64,000 nt of DNA from Struthio camelus (GCF_040807025.1 NC_090943.1:136225950-136289949), one strand, 5' to 3'. Shown: positions 1-14,900, counted from the stretch's first letter. Translations and numbers: made by a program. The notes: generated by a model from the sequence alone, not told the origin.

Positions 1-388
1 GACTCTGCAGCACACCAGCAAGCAAATCTCTCGCTATTATCAGCGTCGCTTACATCAGGTAAGAGTTGGGGTCCCAGGCCCCAGGTGGGAAGCGCTTGTG
101 GGCCACGACGTGCAGCGAAGCAGCAAGCACAGTCCTGCCTGTTCTGCTTCCAGGATCTACCTCCAAGGGAGCGCAGGAGGGGCATCAGGGTACAACCCAC
201 ACATGCTGTTGCTCCGCTGTGGCTTGCTTCTTTACTGACTCCATGTCCATAGCAAGCTACGGGACAGTGCAGCAAGCCTTCCTCATTGTGCTGGGGTGGG
301 ACTAGTGAGGAGAAAGGCCAAGGTTTTTCCCTTCCACCTCCTGCCCCTGCCTAGGTGGAGCAGTGCCCTGGCCTAGGAGAGTATCTCA
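1..388. other. Single-copy DNA, no gene seen
   Basis: This stretch is somewhat richer in G and C than what follows and has one 79-codon open frame with no recognisable protein character. I see no repeat, splice-framed exon or RNA gene in it. It may be the edge of a feature that lies outside the window. Confidence 0.4.
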
Positions 389-437
389 ATATATATGTGC
401 ATGTACACATACACATGCATACACACATGTACATATT
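389..437. repeat. TA/TG/CA microsatellite, imperfect
   Basis: Alternating purine-pyrimidine dinucleotides (AT, GT, AC) run for about 50 bp with interruptions. This is a simple repeat whose length is probably variable. It has no flanking transposon signature. Confidence 0.8.
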
Positions 438-3400
438 TAAAAGTGAATTCTAACTGGGGAAAAGGGGAGAGAAGTGTATTACAATGAAAAGACAGCTAGT
501 ATGGTCTGGGAGGTATTTCCGGGCACTTGCAGTGTCGCTCTGCATGGGCAGAGGCCAGACCTTCAGCCAGCCTAAAATTGCCGTCCCCACTGAGGTCAGA
601 GCTTTGCTACTTCATACCATCTGAAAAGCTGCCTCTGTCTCTTAAAGCTGCCACCTCAACTTATATTAAGGGGAATTAATCAACAGCATGTTCTCTGTCT
701 GGGGAGCAGAAGAGATCAAGAAAATTGAGTTCACTGTAATTTAAAAATGACTCTGTAGAATGAAATTATCTTTGCATTTATTTCAGCTGGGAGCAGTTGC
801 AGCTATACTGCGAAAGGTCAGGAGAGTGACAGCAGCACAGGATTTTACCCCCTTTTGAGTTTTGTGCCCCTGCCTTTCCCTATCTGCTGCATTCATAATG
901 CTGAGAAAGGGTGAACCAGTTCTCACACAGCTGGGGAAAGTGTTAGCTGCAGAAAACAAGGCATTTTGTGTGGTGGTTGTGTATTATTCTGGGGATTAAA
1001 TGCTTGAAGAGAAGCTTGTACTACAGGTGTCTCTGGGTGGGTAGAAAAATGAAAACTGCAGTTTTCCTGAGTTTTAAGTTCATGTCATTCTGAGAAAACA
1101 GACATGCATATCATGACACCTGCAGCACTAGAAAGCAAGAAAATTCTATATTTGGGGAAAGAAACTGATCTACTACTTTCTCTTATAGAGAACAAAGTCA
1201 GTTCTTAGGACTGTGATTAATTCTTGTGATTCTAAAAGGTAACAGTATCATAGAAGAGAACAAAAAACTTCTCTTCAATGATTAGATAATTAACATTTAA
1301 AGTATTGAGCCAAACAATAGTAGAATGGATTTCTGAGTCAGTTTTGACCACAGTTATTCTGGTTACAGTGCAGGCAGAAGTGGGAGGATACTGAGCCATT
1401 CACAATTGCTTCGCTGCACTCAGAATGTGACTGTTCCTGTTCTTGCCTAATGTGAACCACAGGCCACAGCTCCAAAAAACTGGAGCATCCTTCCAAAACA
1501 ACAGCAAGTATGATTTTTTCTTAATTGAAGGTTCAGACAGTTAAGTTTCTATTTGCTAAAAAGATAGATTGCACAATCAAAAAATGGTGTGCAGTCCGTA
1601 ACAGCGCAAGTTCCCAAAGGAGATTAGTTTTACTGTGGATAAGATTGTCGTCAGTCTGAACAGCATGAGTCTAAGCTGTGTCCCTGCTCTGCCCGCACCC
1701 TCAGATCTCCCTCAGTGGCAGCAGCAGGGCAACTCTGAGCAGTCATCGGCCAAAGTTATTCCCAAGATTGGAGGATGGAGCAGACTCCAAGCTGCTATGG
1801 ATCTGAAGACACTCTGCTCCACTAAGACTTAAGAAAAAACCAACAAAACATAGAACAAAACAAAACCATCACCAACATAATCCCAAAGAAAATCAACTCA
1901 GATCTCCCGCCCTTTTAAGTGTTGGGTTAAGAATGAGGAAAAAACCCAATAGAATCCACCGGTGCTGACCTTCTACTGATTTACTGGCCAGCAGGGTAAT
2001 CTTGCCAGTCATTCCTAAGTATATTTTAAGTGTAAAGTGCTGGACCAAATCTCCTTAATAAGGACACTCTACTCTCCCCCGTTCTGGCCACCAATCTGGT
2101 TTTTGCCTAATCTGTTTCTTCTAACTGGCTTTCAGAGAGCTAAAGCCCAACAGTCATTAAAGCAATGTGTGCTCATCACTTGAGAAAGGGAGGACACATG
2201 TGAGCTCATCAGTTAACGTTTAGAAAACTCACTTCAGTCTCCAAAAGAGTTTTTTTATTCTAACCAGTGAGTTTGACCTCCTGCCACATTGGTCAGGACA
2301 CTGCATCCTTTTCTCCAGCACTTCATTTCTTTGTTTTACATAAAATAAACATTTACAGTGCTAATGCTCTGCAGCATCAGACGTACTGTACAGTGAGAGC
2401 TACTCATCTTTGCAACTCCCATGCACCTCTTTGAGTTTGTGTTTCAGGCACACTGAAAAGAAGGCTACAAAACAAAACAGTGCCTGTGAGAACAGGCTGA
2501 TACAATAAAGGCTGATATAATTTGTATGAATTGTATGAGCCTATTTTTCCACACACTGCTCAGAACAAATCATTAAAGGCAGTGAAAAACCCCCACCTGT
2601 AAATAACATTTTTGTTCCATATGAAAACATGCCTATTGCTGGCTTGCAGCTATTTTGCTAAATGAAAACTACAGCAATAATTTTTTTTGCAAAGCTCATT
2701 TCATGTTAACGTGGTTTCGTCTCCAAACTCAAAGTAAGGAGAGATGGACCTCTTGTTACTTTTGACCAGCACAGCATGCAGTGCTTATTGGCACATCAAA
2801 ATGCCTGGCTCCATGATTTTGCTGTTCCTGTCCTTAGAGCTCAGATGACAAGACCTCTGTACAAGTCCAGTCCCACGGAGAAGGTCAACAGCAGAGCACC
2901 GCACAAGGCTCTTCCTGTAGCACCTGATTTTCCTACACAGATAATCAGACAACAGTGATTAAGATTGGACAAAGGATAAACCAGAATATCCGTGCTTATC
3001 TGGGTCAGCTAATCTTAACATAACTTGCCGATAAAAGCAGTGCCCTGCTGCAGTCCACACCACATCGTTATGTTCTTCCAGCTCCTTCCTGGGTTTTGCA
3101 TCTGCTGCTTCTGTCTGTTCCTGTGGGTTTGTGAAAGGGAAAGGAATCTTATTCATAGCTGGTCACTAACTTTTATCCAAGTGAAAGCTAAATTAATACT
3201 TGTTTATCTAACTGAAAACATCTAGCCAATACAGTACCTACTGTCAGCCTATATTAAACACAGGCTATGAAATGGCATCAGAAGACTGACAATTTAGGGA
3301 AGTAATAACCCTCTAATTTCTAAAGCATTGCACATTGTGACACAGTGGAATAATACGCAGTCTGGGAAAGGACTTTATTAGAAAGTTAATAGCATATTTC

Positions 3401-5206
3401 AACTTGCCTTTATAACCTGCTCCTTTTTATGTGCTGTGATGAGTTCTAGGAGCGCGTGGGTAGACAGAGATTAAAAAGCTAATTGGAAACTTAAAAGACC
3501 TCTTTATTAAAAATATAGCCAGCTGGTCAGCTCGTTGGTTAGAACAGGCATTACTGGAATGGAAAGCACTTTTCAGTTTATGCTCTTCCTCTGGAAATTT
3601 ACCCCAGTAGGAGCATCCAGGCAACTAGTTTCATTGGTGCATACCATGAACTTCCCGTTTGTAGCATGCATTTCTCCTAAATGGTGTAAGTAAGTTCTTG
3701 ACACCCATGGATAAGGTAACACATAGGCTGAAGACCTCCTCTGAGCCTATTAGTTTCTTCATGTAAAATGTAGGGTGCTAAAAGAGTCTCTCAACATTAG
3801 AATTGTAAGGTCTTGATCCAGCCTGTTTAAAGTTAATTAAAAAAAATTCAAAGACTGAGGAGTAACTGGCCAGGTTATTTAATTCTCTACCATCACTGTC
3901 TAGAGTCAGGAACTGCGGTTCATGATGTTTTACCAGAATATAAATGGTATGATTGGAAAAGTAAAGTCTCACAGAATAAGAGTTGTCAAAGGTACCAGGC
4001 AAAACTTGAAAAAAAAAAAAACTATTAACTGCAAAAGTCACAAACTCCAAAACTCTCCTCCACCTAATGAAAACAAGTATCAATTTTTTCTTCCCTTTTA
4101 TGCCATGTGGTTTTAATAAACTCTAGGAAGCTGGAGGAAGGGGAAAATGTGTGCATGCACACACATACACGTGCAGCTTCAAGCTTTTCTTTCTGTAAAG
4201 TAATGAATGACTTTAAATCCATCCCATACAGGATGATCCAGCTACCTTGTAGTAGAGGTCTGAAAAGGGGACTGAATAAGTTTTCAGTACTTGATTGCTT
4301 CTTAATTATATTCAGTGCAAAAAAATGCCTTCAGAAATTTCTTTTACTTTATATTTTGTTCTCTGAACAAATCAACCAATTCATTTGGCACCCAGTAGTA
4401 CCTGAGCAAATAAAAAGAGCCACAGAAACGTGGAACCTTTCAGTACAGACATCTACAGCAAAAAACAATCAACATATTTTGAATTGTAAGTCCTTTATAT
4501 GAAACTGGAATACAAGGCTTCCATTATGTTGTTTCAAAAGCACATACAGAACCTTACCTTTTCAGTTTAATACTTCTGGGGAAAAAAAATAAAAATAAAA
4601 ACCCAACACTTCAGGTGGTAAACATGATTCCATTTGTATGATTAGAGTATTAGCTCTTAGTCAGTGGTTTTGCCAGTCATATTTCAAGAACTAAAATGAA
4701 CTTTCAAGCATCTAGCACTTAACTATGGAAATCCCCTCAAAATTAAGTAGTAAAAATAAAATATACAACTCATCTGTATGCAGCACACTGGATGATTCAC
4801 AGCGCTACTTTTCACAATGAGTTACTTAGAATAGTATTTCTTAGATATTGATGGGTAGCATTACTTTCCTGAAGAACGTGACTTTCCTTAATAACATCTA
4901 AAATGCACCGCCCCGTCATAATAGATACAGCAGACCATTAGCAGCATCTCACTCCCCACTATTGAAGAAAGCTAATCAGTGCTCTATAAAAGCATTTTAC
5001 CTTGCTCCTATTTAGTTAATTTTTTAGTTGTTTCAAAATTTCAGTCAGATTTGCATTACTTGCATTTAAAATGCTGATAATAGCTAATAGACAGGAAGAA
5101 ATCAGCGGTGAAGATAAGTCTCATTTCAGACACACAAGTGTATTTCTAAAGAGACTACAATTTCAGGCTAAGTGGATGCATACAGTTTATATCACTATCC
5201 CATTTT
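438..5206. other. Single-copy AT-rich non-coding DNA
   Basis: No gene, RNA gene or recognisable interspersed repeat is seen. Open frames are short, overlap on both strands and lack protein-like composition. Small A-rich runs occur, for example near 4,008-4,021 and 4,580-4,600. Confidence 0.5.
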
Positions 5207-5251
5207 CATATATATGTATATACACACATATGTATGTGTATATGTATATGT
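5207..5251. repeat. TA/TG microsatellite, imperfect
   Basis: About 45 bp of alternating TA, TG and CA dinucleotides form a simple repeat. The open frame reading through it (ending in a Tyr/Met/Ile/Cys-rich tail) is a by-product of the repeat and not a gene. Confidence 0.8.
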
Positions 5252-8200
5252 AAAAATTTGAAGTCATGAGCCCTAAATGGAATCATAAAACTTGGATGTG
5301 AGAATTATATCATGAGTATATTCTGTAATACTTATTTTGGTCAAAAGTTACGCACTATAAAGAACTTCAAGGAGACTCATCAAAGCTCAAGCTGTAGGCA
5401 CAATCCTTGGAGTTTTCACTACAAAGCCACTACATCTCATACCTTTCCCCAGCAGAAGCTGAATAGAAACAAGAATAAATAGACCATCTCTAGCCTGGAG
5501 GCTGCCGTTCTCTGTTTTTCTTACAAGAAACACCTAAAGGCCCAAATGACCAACCTCACAGAGGTAGTATTTTAACAGCAAGTCATATCACTCTGCTCAA
5601 AGAAGCTCAACAGATCAAGAGGGTCTTTAAGCACAGAATGAGTCGGAGAACAGAAGTGAGGAAAGATTTTCAAGAGGAGAAGGGTCCTGTGGGGTGGGGA
5701 GCAGGGCTAGGCTAGCAGGCAGTGAAAGATTACCATACAGCACTGTCTAGGAGGATACTGGAGGGGAGGGATGTACATGGCACACCACTTTATATGCTTA
5801 TACTTTTTCTTTAAAATTAGAATTAGACAACTGCTAATCCTATTTCAGGTTTACAGTATATTTTCTTTAGTTTCTCTTTTCCTCTGAGACTATAAATAGC
5901 TTATGTAAGTTCTAAACTGAATCGAACAGGATTTAGAAGTAGAGAATGTATCAAATTATACTAGAGTAGACAAAATTAAATTTTAGCTGGAGGATAAAAG
6001 TGCCATAAAAATATATGTGAATGTATGGTGCGTATATGTAAACACACACGCTCATTTTATAAAACCTTCAATCAGCCTGGTTGAACAACACTGTTTTGAA
6101 CGCACCACTGAGAGCAATCCGGGACTTGTGGCTATCATTTGCCCATCCTAATTAGTATACACTTGATGATACTTTCTGGGTTTATCAGTATAAAGTAGCA
6201 GCACGTGAAATTAAAAAAAAAAAGAAAAAAACTAAAAGTCTACATGATTGTGCTCTGGAAGGAAGGAAGGAAAACCCTGCTGAAAACTCTTGTAAGAATT
6301 TATTGTCCTTGTGAGCAGTTCTTCCAGTGACTTTGAACTGCCAGAAGGGCTAACCTTGTCATAATGCAGCGTGATACTTTTCCGTCCCAAAACAGAATCC
6401 GTCTGAGGTAAATACGTGCTACCTTGAAAGGTTTACAGACTAGTATGCTCCCAGTACTGACCTCATTTCAGTTTCAGTGTTCTGCTAGAGGAGGCTGCAG
6501 TTACTGGTCAAGAGACATTGTGGTTCCAGGTTTAAGAGAGAGATATTGCTTAGCTGGGTAGTTTAAGCTCTGGAATAAGGCCCTGTCTGGGGAACCCACC
6601 GCATAAAGCAATGGTGAAAATAATCAAAACAATTGCCTCATTTCTCTATGGATTTGATTTTAGTATTTACATCCTCTGATTTTTGGTGCCAAGTTCCATA
6701 TTATCTTAAGGAATTCCTGTACATAAATCTCAAGAAATATTACACTGTATGAACTATCTAATCTCACTCCTTCAGAAATAAAATGCATACACCAAGAGGG
6801 TTCACAGTATAGATTTTATTTGAAAGTGATCATTTCTAGCATCCTGGAAGCACCATGGCAAGTGATCTGAAAACTATGTACAAGCATGGTAGGACCGTGG
6901 CAGAAGAAGTTAATGCCCAATGTGTGGATAATGAGTCCTCCATTATATTGATTACCTCGGAGTGTAGCCACATGAGAGCTTCGGCAACAAAATCAATTTA
7001 CCTTACAAGTTCTTACTGTAGTCCTTATCTACAGCCACCTGCTCCTGCCCAGTTGCTTCACTTTGTTGCCTGTTCAGTAATCTGGTTTACAGTCCAGCTT
7101 CTCAAGCATTCACTTAACACAGTGGATGAAGTAGGAATTTATGAAAGTGAGACAGAAATGAATAACTGCAGATGAGGAGAGGGTAATCTTTGACATCAAA
7201 GGCAATGTATCAAGCTAAATCCTCTCAGTAATCATAGAGAATGCATGTTAAAGCATGTCAATTATCAGCTAAAGAAATGCAACACTTCTACTGAAATGTT
7301 CTCTCCTCACATCACCCTTTAAATATAAACATAACTGTATTCAGCACAAAGCGTTCAAAGTCATGCATAGATTCCTGATTCCTAGCAATATGTGGAATGC
7401 TACAGTCATGCAGAGCAAACATGTCTGAAAAGCTGAAACCCTCTTAGATATTCAGTGCTGACACTTTGATAGTGTGCTGAGTGGAAGCACGATCCCACTG
7501 CACTGTGTTTTCTGGTTGCTGCATCTTCTAGCTAGGCCTCGTCGGGGAGGCAACCTGGTGGGCACTATTTTCAGGAGGTTTTTCTGCATGGGATTTTTCA
7601 GGCTGCAAATCTTTGCAGTGAATGCCCTTTGGAACTCTGCCTGGCTTGTTTCTTTCCAGCCTTCCATGTTGCCTGTTTGCTTTGAAAAAGGTGTGATAGA
7701 AAAGGCAGAGCACTAATGATTTGTAAAATGGGTAAGTGGAAAGGGCTTGGTGGTAGTAATTAGGACTACGGTCAGCGTTTGTTTCCTGACTACTCTAGGT
7801 CACTATGGAGGGTGCTGCAAACAAGATCTCATTAATATCTGCTACTCAGTCTTCTGAGAAAGTGATGATACAATTGTACTGGATTTTAAAATCCTGGTTG
7901 TTTTCATAGAATTTACATAAACTAGACAAATGCATCCATTAATGGTGTTCTATGCTGTAACCATTATTTCACATGATAATACAAAGCACAGCAAATGAAA
8001 AATTTTATTAGACAATACATCCTTTACTCCTGAATTACTAAATCTTTTAAGTAGAGTCTAGAATGTTGAATTTTAATGATATCATAAAAAATCAATAGCA
8101 TTCAAATTGTAACAGTCATTCCAATACTACAGCGATGAAAGCCTAACGATGACCGCTAACTTTGGTATAACGCATCGTCTCACATGCACCAAAATTAACG

Positions 8201-11200
8201 CAGAAGACTACTTTTTAAGCAGTGTACATTCATAGTGGATTCTTGATGGACATTTTAACAGGAGGTCAATGCCACTCAGAAGAAACCCAAAGACTCAGCC
8301 TGTTCCAGTGGTATGTTTGATCATGTGCTTAAGTTAATGGATAATAGAACTTAGAGGAAGTATTCACATGTGTACAGCAATGGCTTCATGTAAATGCCCA
8401 AGGCAGGGACCATTAGGGTAACTGTGCCTGGCATGAAGGCAATCTCAGAGTCCTTTAAAGTAACCAACCTTCTAAAAATTGCTGCTAATTGGTAGATCGT
8501 CGAAGACCAACACTTAGGCTCTGCTGGTACTTCTGCAAAAATGGACTGAACATAACTCACTGTGATCCTCAGGGAGGCATTTTTTGGGGGCAGGAGAGAA
8601 GGAGAAAAAGTGTCCGTGTTTGGAGGAGAAAATCTGTATCTAGTCGGCTACAGCTGCACCTGCTCACAGAGCTAGGTTATGTGACAGTGAGATAAATTTG
8701 TGGGCTGGACTAGTGAGAGCAAAGGAAGTGGTGAAAATCCAAGATGATTACAGAATATCATGAGCAAACTGCTGTAAATAGCTATGCTCTGAAATCTGCA
8801 GTGTTTGGAGAATGCGTCTTTTTGTAATACCGCCACACTTTGTAGGAACTGATATTTGCCCTGTCAAGGCTCCATAAGGAGGAGCAAGGTGAATGGGCCT
8901 GGTCTTGTTGATTAGGCATATATTCAAAAATGTGGGGAGAGAGTCAAGAAAACAAGCTGGAGTATACAAACTCCACTCAGGCAGCAATAAATCTTTTGTA
9001 CTCTTAAGTAAGTCCTACATAAAGCATTATTCTTTAAGGAACCTAAACACTACACTAGCGTCTGTCTTGCTTTCACAGACTCACATGCTAACAATGAGAG
9101 CTGCACTATTCTTCTCCACAATCCTTTTCACCGGACTGCTATACAATGTATAAAAAATTATAAAAAGCTGGTATCACTGTGAAGGTGGAGGAAGAGCAGA
9201 TCCTTCAGTGAATGGTAAAGTATCCCAGAGAAACTCTTTTTAGTGTCCCAGGGCAGGAAAGTTTACGAGTAGGTACAGTAAAAGCTGGCTGGAGGCACTT
9301 TATTTCATGTTTCCATCTGCCAGTTGTATTTCATAAAATGGAAGATTGTCCTTTCACCCAATAAATTCACCTTTTTTATTGCAGAAATTTCACATTAAAT
9401 ACTAATAACATTGTTTCAGGGGATCAGCTAAAGGACATAACAGGCAATTAAACAGCTCCAATTATATCATAATTTTCTGTGTCGACTTGTTTCAACAGAT
9501 TACTGAATTTCTATTAAAATGATATTCAGAAGGGGTTTAGCAATGTTTTAAGCATATGTTCCAAGGTTTCAGTCCCAGCACTGAATAATAACACAGTTTG
9601 AGATGGGTGCTCTCATGTGTCACAAATATAGTTTCAATCATTTTCCATGAATTACTGAAATGAAGAATTACTTCCTGTTTTCTTTTTGGAATCAATATTT
9701 ATACTGCTAGCAGCACTGGAAGAAGTAAAATTCAGTAAATGTGCTGTAATAGATAAGAACGGAAAGCAGTGTGCTGGAGATGTTATCTGCGTTTACATAT
9801 TTATATTTTGTTAAGTAACTGAAAGAACCTCACTCAAGTTGCATTTATTCCTGCATCATAAACAAAGACAAGCCAGATAACTGGAAGTAAGGGTTTACAC
9901 AGTCACCACAACTCATGCTGTGCCTACATCAATTGCCTCAGCAATTCTGCATCTTGTCTTGCAAAAGTCTCACTATCCATCGCCTTTAAGGAATATTCTA
10001 GCTCCCTGGGAAATGGTATACACAGGTCTCCTTAAGGTCAAGAAGTAAAATCTAGAGGTACAAGAGCATATAAACATTCAAAGGTTAAATTTAATCTTAG
10101 GATTCTGATTCGTATACCACATGGATTTCTGAAAAGCAGGAAAAACTGGCAAATAATGCCTTTTCAATAGTCAGTGTAAAATAGATTATAAGCACGTCGA
10201 AAGGCACTTATGTAGCTGTTCTAAGGTGTTCATGGTTTTAAAACATCTGTCCATGACTTTTAGAAAAGGAGCCTAAAGCTAAGCTCCTAAAGCACTATGA
10301 AACCGTGTAAATCAGTGCCTTTTCTAACTTAAGTAGCGTAGCAGTATATGGATATATCTGGGTAAACTATATATATACAAAATATATAAAGAATTCAGAA
10401 CCAAATATTCCACGTTGCATGCTTCTGCTGTAGGGGACAGCATGAAAGCATGCCAACATGGAACAGTTGTTAGTCAAGTTGTTTAATACTTGCTTGGAAG
10501 GCACTCCTATCCAATGTGATGAGCACAGTAGGGGGAGTTGGACACAGCACAGTGCGCAGGGTAGATTTATAACAATACGGAGTATCCCACAATTCTCTCT
10601 TATAGGCACCACAGCCTCTGAGCTCTCAATAGTGTTAAAACTCAGGCAGAATAAATTAAAATATATTTTAACTAAAAAATAAAAAAGAAATTGGACAATA
10701 TTTCCTTTAAAACAGGCCTACTGAAAATTAAATTTAATACGACATCTGTGAACACCCTAGGATATCTACAAATGATTACTAGTATTGAAAGAAAAATAAT
10801 ATTCAAGATGTCCATTCGTGGTCAAAATTTTAAAGAAAGTCAGACCAGTGAAGAACCAAGCCATTAGCTTAGAACCCCAAAACAACAAATGTTAAGGTGA
10901 TATAGTGTTTTTCAGCAGCAGCTTATCTTTTGCCACTCTTGACTAACAATTTTCTTCACTTCAGTTATTCAGTTTAGGCCAGTGCTATTACTATCATACA
11001 AAATCCAGAAACCAACGACAAAGAAAACTGATTTTCTTTTCCCAATCTAGCAATGAAAACAAGATGCAGGGAGTTGAGATACACTGCTTCTAAAATCATC
11101 CAAGACATGGTAACAAGAAATAAATTCACTAAACACCAGGAACATTTATTAAACTGGAGAGTGTCTACTGTAAAACACAGTCTGACATGTAGAAAAAATA

Positions 11201-11847
11201 GATCTATCCATATAGGTAATGTAGTTTTGTTTAACTAAAAAGTAAAAGTATGGTTTTCTCTATATTTAATTCCAATTACTATTTAAAATATTATATAAAT
11301 TAATAATTATAATCAATACCATACACAATTTAGCAAATGCCACATAAAGTTTAAGCATATGAAAAGTCAGTGTATAATTGGTTAATGGTGCATAATGTAT
11401 TCCCCTTTTTTTAGCAAAAAATTGTAACATCTAAAACATAAAAGCTATACTTAATTTCAGACCAGCGTATTTTAATGGATATTCTCCCACAAGAATCAGT
11501 ATCTCTTGAAGAAATTAACTAGTAAATATAGCTATAAAATAAGATTAAAATAAACTAATAACGTATTTTACTGGTGGCTGATGCAAATTGTCATTAAAAT
11601 CTGTGATTTAGGCATCTGATTTAAATCACTATGCCCTGAACTGAGAAACAGAATTAACTAACTACAGTTTTAGGAATTTTATTTGGACATCTCAGATATC
11701 TGTGCTTCTTTGCCATCTTTTTCATATTTTTTTTAGTGTACTTTAATTTTTAACTGTGCTATTCTTTTTCAAATTTGAAAATTAAACACCATCTATTTTT
11801 TGCCAGTATGTACAGCTAAACAGCCCAAATCACAATTTTACATAGTT
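5252..11847. other. Single-copy AT-rich non-coding DNA
   Basis: I see no gene. There is an A-rich run at 6,210-6,231, a short GGAA tandem at about 6,259-6,271, and a markedly AT-rich stretch at 11,240-11,560. Open frames of 60-106 codons occur on both strands but show no domain, codon bias or splice framing. Confidence 0.5.
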
Positions 11848-11949
11848 GAAATGGGTCTTATCAACATATGTAGTTTAATGGCAGGCTAAACCCAGGACGG
11901 ATAACGTTTAGCCTGCCATTAAACTACATATGTTGATAAGACCCATTTC
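11848..11949. repeat. Perfect 44-bp inverted repeat (foldback hairpin)
   Basis: The left arm, 11,848-11,891, is the exact reverse complement of the right arm, 11,906-11,949, and 14 nt (11,892-11,905) separate them. I compared all 44 positions and found no mismatch. Similarity stops sharply at both outer ends. There are no terminal inverted repeats of a known transposon family, no poly-A and no obvious target duplication. A transcript through here would form a 44-bp perfect duplex. Perfect pairing over this length is unlike a conserved microRNA precursor, which normally has bulges, and it implies a young event such as template switching during replication. A foldback artefact of sequencing or assembly is the main alternative. 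Confidence 0.95.
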
Positions 11950-14900
11950 TTAACACTCTTTGGCTGCAACGAGTGATTTTTCTGGAGCAGACCACACCAG
12001 AAGAAAATTCTCTCTCAGAGTTCTGCAGTTTTCAACAGTTTTGTAGGCCTGAAATGGAGACTCCACACTTCCTTGATTTTTTTTCAGCCAGTATTTTTGA
12101 AGACATGTTTGCTTTAAACAGTTTCCATGTGTCTCATTTTGTTTTCTTCTTTTTCTAAAAATACAATTCCCATTCTTCTCACCCCTCATTTACAAAATCT
12201 GACTCACCGTCTTTGCACTAACTCATAGCGCAGCATGACAAAGAACTGCCAGCAGGAAACAAAGATTAAGGGCTTGGCTTTTCTCAACATAGTTAAAAAC
12301 GAATACATTTTGCTCCTGTGCCCCCACCCCCCCAAGCATTTTCTATATGTTTTCCAAGGACACCAGAATATTTCACCAGGTACTTTAGACAGTTATAAAT
12401 ATCTTGTACTTTCCAAAACCCGTGGATGTTTATTCTCCTAAAGCCATTCTGGGCTCTTGAGTAACTGTATATTCAGATATTCTTCAAATAACTCTTTCAA
12501 TTCCTTTTTTTTTTCCAAAAAGAACCACTTATTACAGAGTAACGCTTGGCCAAAGTTTCTATATTTAATGAAATCTGGGTCTGAGTACAAGAAAATATCC
12601 CAGTGCAACTTAGTGATTTGAGTCATAGGGAAGATTTTTTGGAAAGCTCTTTCATATTCTTATTCTTTCGTATAAGAAATCTGGGCCAAATTTATGGACC
12701 TTAGGTTTAGAAATGCAAAAATAAACGTATCATTTATGCAGACAGGAAATGCCTTTCTTTAGGTATCTAGAAAACGCACGAAGTTTGACTCATAGACCTC
12801 ATAACTCAAGGTCATAGAGGGGTGCGTAGAAGCTTTAGTTAAACCTTGCACTCTGTAGCCCAAGGGTGACGCTACAGCAAATATCGCACATAGTTGGGTA
12901 CTGCTTGCAAAGACAGTTGCTGCATGCAGATGGGATAACAGGGTAAAGTACATTTGATAACAGTAGACTGCAGGGACTTTGCTATAGACTGGTTAGCATC
13001 ACACAATCTTACACAGTAAAATGGTTAAATGAAATGATTGTTCAGTCTCAATACACTCAAGCACTTTTCCTATTTGTTTTCAAGAAGAACAAATGAGGTA
13101 AGATTTTGGAAGATATAAAGCCAGCAACAACGCAACAAATCTTGAAGACTTTTCTCACAAAAGTGCCACTTACCTGAGAGCTTTCCACGTAAAAATAACT
13201 ATTTATTAATATTCTACAACAGGCAGTGTGGGGTATTTTCAGTCTTTGCAGACAGAACTCATTTATTTTTCACAGAGTGAAGGGAAATCAAAAGAAATTC
13301 TCCAGTGAGTTCACTGGATTTGGCTGGGAATACAGAACTAACTTTACTGACTATCTTCCTGGAATAGAACTGAGTATAGCCTTTTAAATTCAACTTCTAT
13401 CAAAAAGTTGATTTCATACAATCTATAAGTCTTTCCTTGCAAAATCTAATAATTTCCTGATTCATCTTTTAAACATCTTTTGTATAGATTCAAATTGTCT
13501 CCTGAGTATAATGAGCAAGGTTCAGTTTGCATTGTCTGGATATCCACTTCTCCATGTCCCAAACATCTCTATAACACCAGCACTATTTGCTTCAAGGATT
13601 CCCCCAACTAGACTAGAAAAGAGGTGTCTTGGCAGAGTCTGTGGGACAAATGAGTGCTTTACCACATTACACCAGGGCTATTAAGATCCTCACTCTCTAA
13701 GTGCCGAGTTCACACAAAATGATAACGCTGTCGCTTTATTGCTTTAGCAGCATCTGCAAACTTAATGTTCCACAACACCGTAAAGGATCACATCTATTGC
13801 CAAAAATAACATGCGCACAACCAGTCATGCAAAGAAAGCATTTTTACGCTGAGCTTCTGACAACCCAATCACGTTTTTGAAAATTTCCCAACCTTGGAAC
13901 CAAGTTTCGCAACACATCCCTCCTTCTGTTTGGCATTATTAGCCTGTGTCATGCCAGAATGCATTGCACATCGACTGTGCTCTTTGATTGGTGACATGTG
14001 GTGCTTCTGGGCAATCCCTTAAGCTGGGCTATCGCAAGCTAGTAGGGTTCTCAGAGATCTTGAGTATGTGAAATTACTCCATTTCCTGACCTGTCACGGG
14101 CAGTTGAACAACCAGGCTACTGCTGACGACCCAAATAAAATGTGTTCTGGATCCACAGCTTCCCCATGGTCCAAGATTGATAACAGAGAGACATCTCATC
14201 AGCTCAGCAAACCTGAACTTGCAGCTCAACATCATTTTTTTTCATTCTCCAGGGTCAAGTTTCAACCTCAGCTGGCTCAGATTCTCAGATCTAACCTTCA
14301 GTACTCTCAAGTCAGTAGGCTGGAAAAAAGGCTAAGAATAGGAAGGTTTGGTTTTTTTCTCCTTTCGGAACTCTCCATTCTTTTCACCATTCTTATCTCT
14401 CACAGCTGGACAGACTCCATTTGCCCATTTGCTTACCTAATGAGGCTTCTTAATCCAGGGAACATTCAGCCATTCCTGCTTCACTTTCAGGAAGTATAAG
14501 CTTGGCCCAATGTGTTTGGTGTAGTTCTTTTTTTTTCCTTCTGAAAAAAAATCAGCTAAGTGGGCTTCATAGCATCTTATTATTAGAAGTGCACATTAAA
14601 TAATACACCCATGAACAGAAATATATATCATTGAACCACATGCAGTTTTACAATAAGTTTTTTTTTTTTTCAAAACAGAAGCCAAGTATACATTGTTAAT
14701 GAGGAAGAACCTCTCCCGTTCCAATTTTTCTCACTTTTTTCTGAATTCATATATTAAGGTGAAATAAAGAGAAACACTTTTCTAGGTAGCTGATAGGTAA
14801 CAGGACAATAAAAAAAAAAAAGCCTTACGAAAACCATTAGCTTAAGCAAATAATGAGGTGAAAAGGTGTTTTAATTTGCTATACCCAGTGATAATATTGC

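Noticed and set aside
11848-11949. MicroRNA precursor reading of the 44-bp hairpin
   Set aside because: Perfect pairing along 44 bp with no bulges is unlike a conserved precursor, and I recognise no known mature microRNA in the arms.
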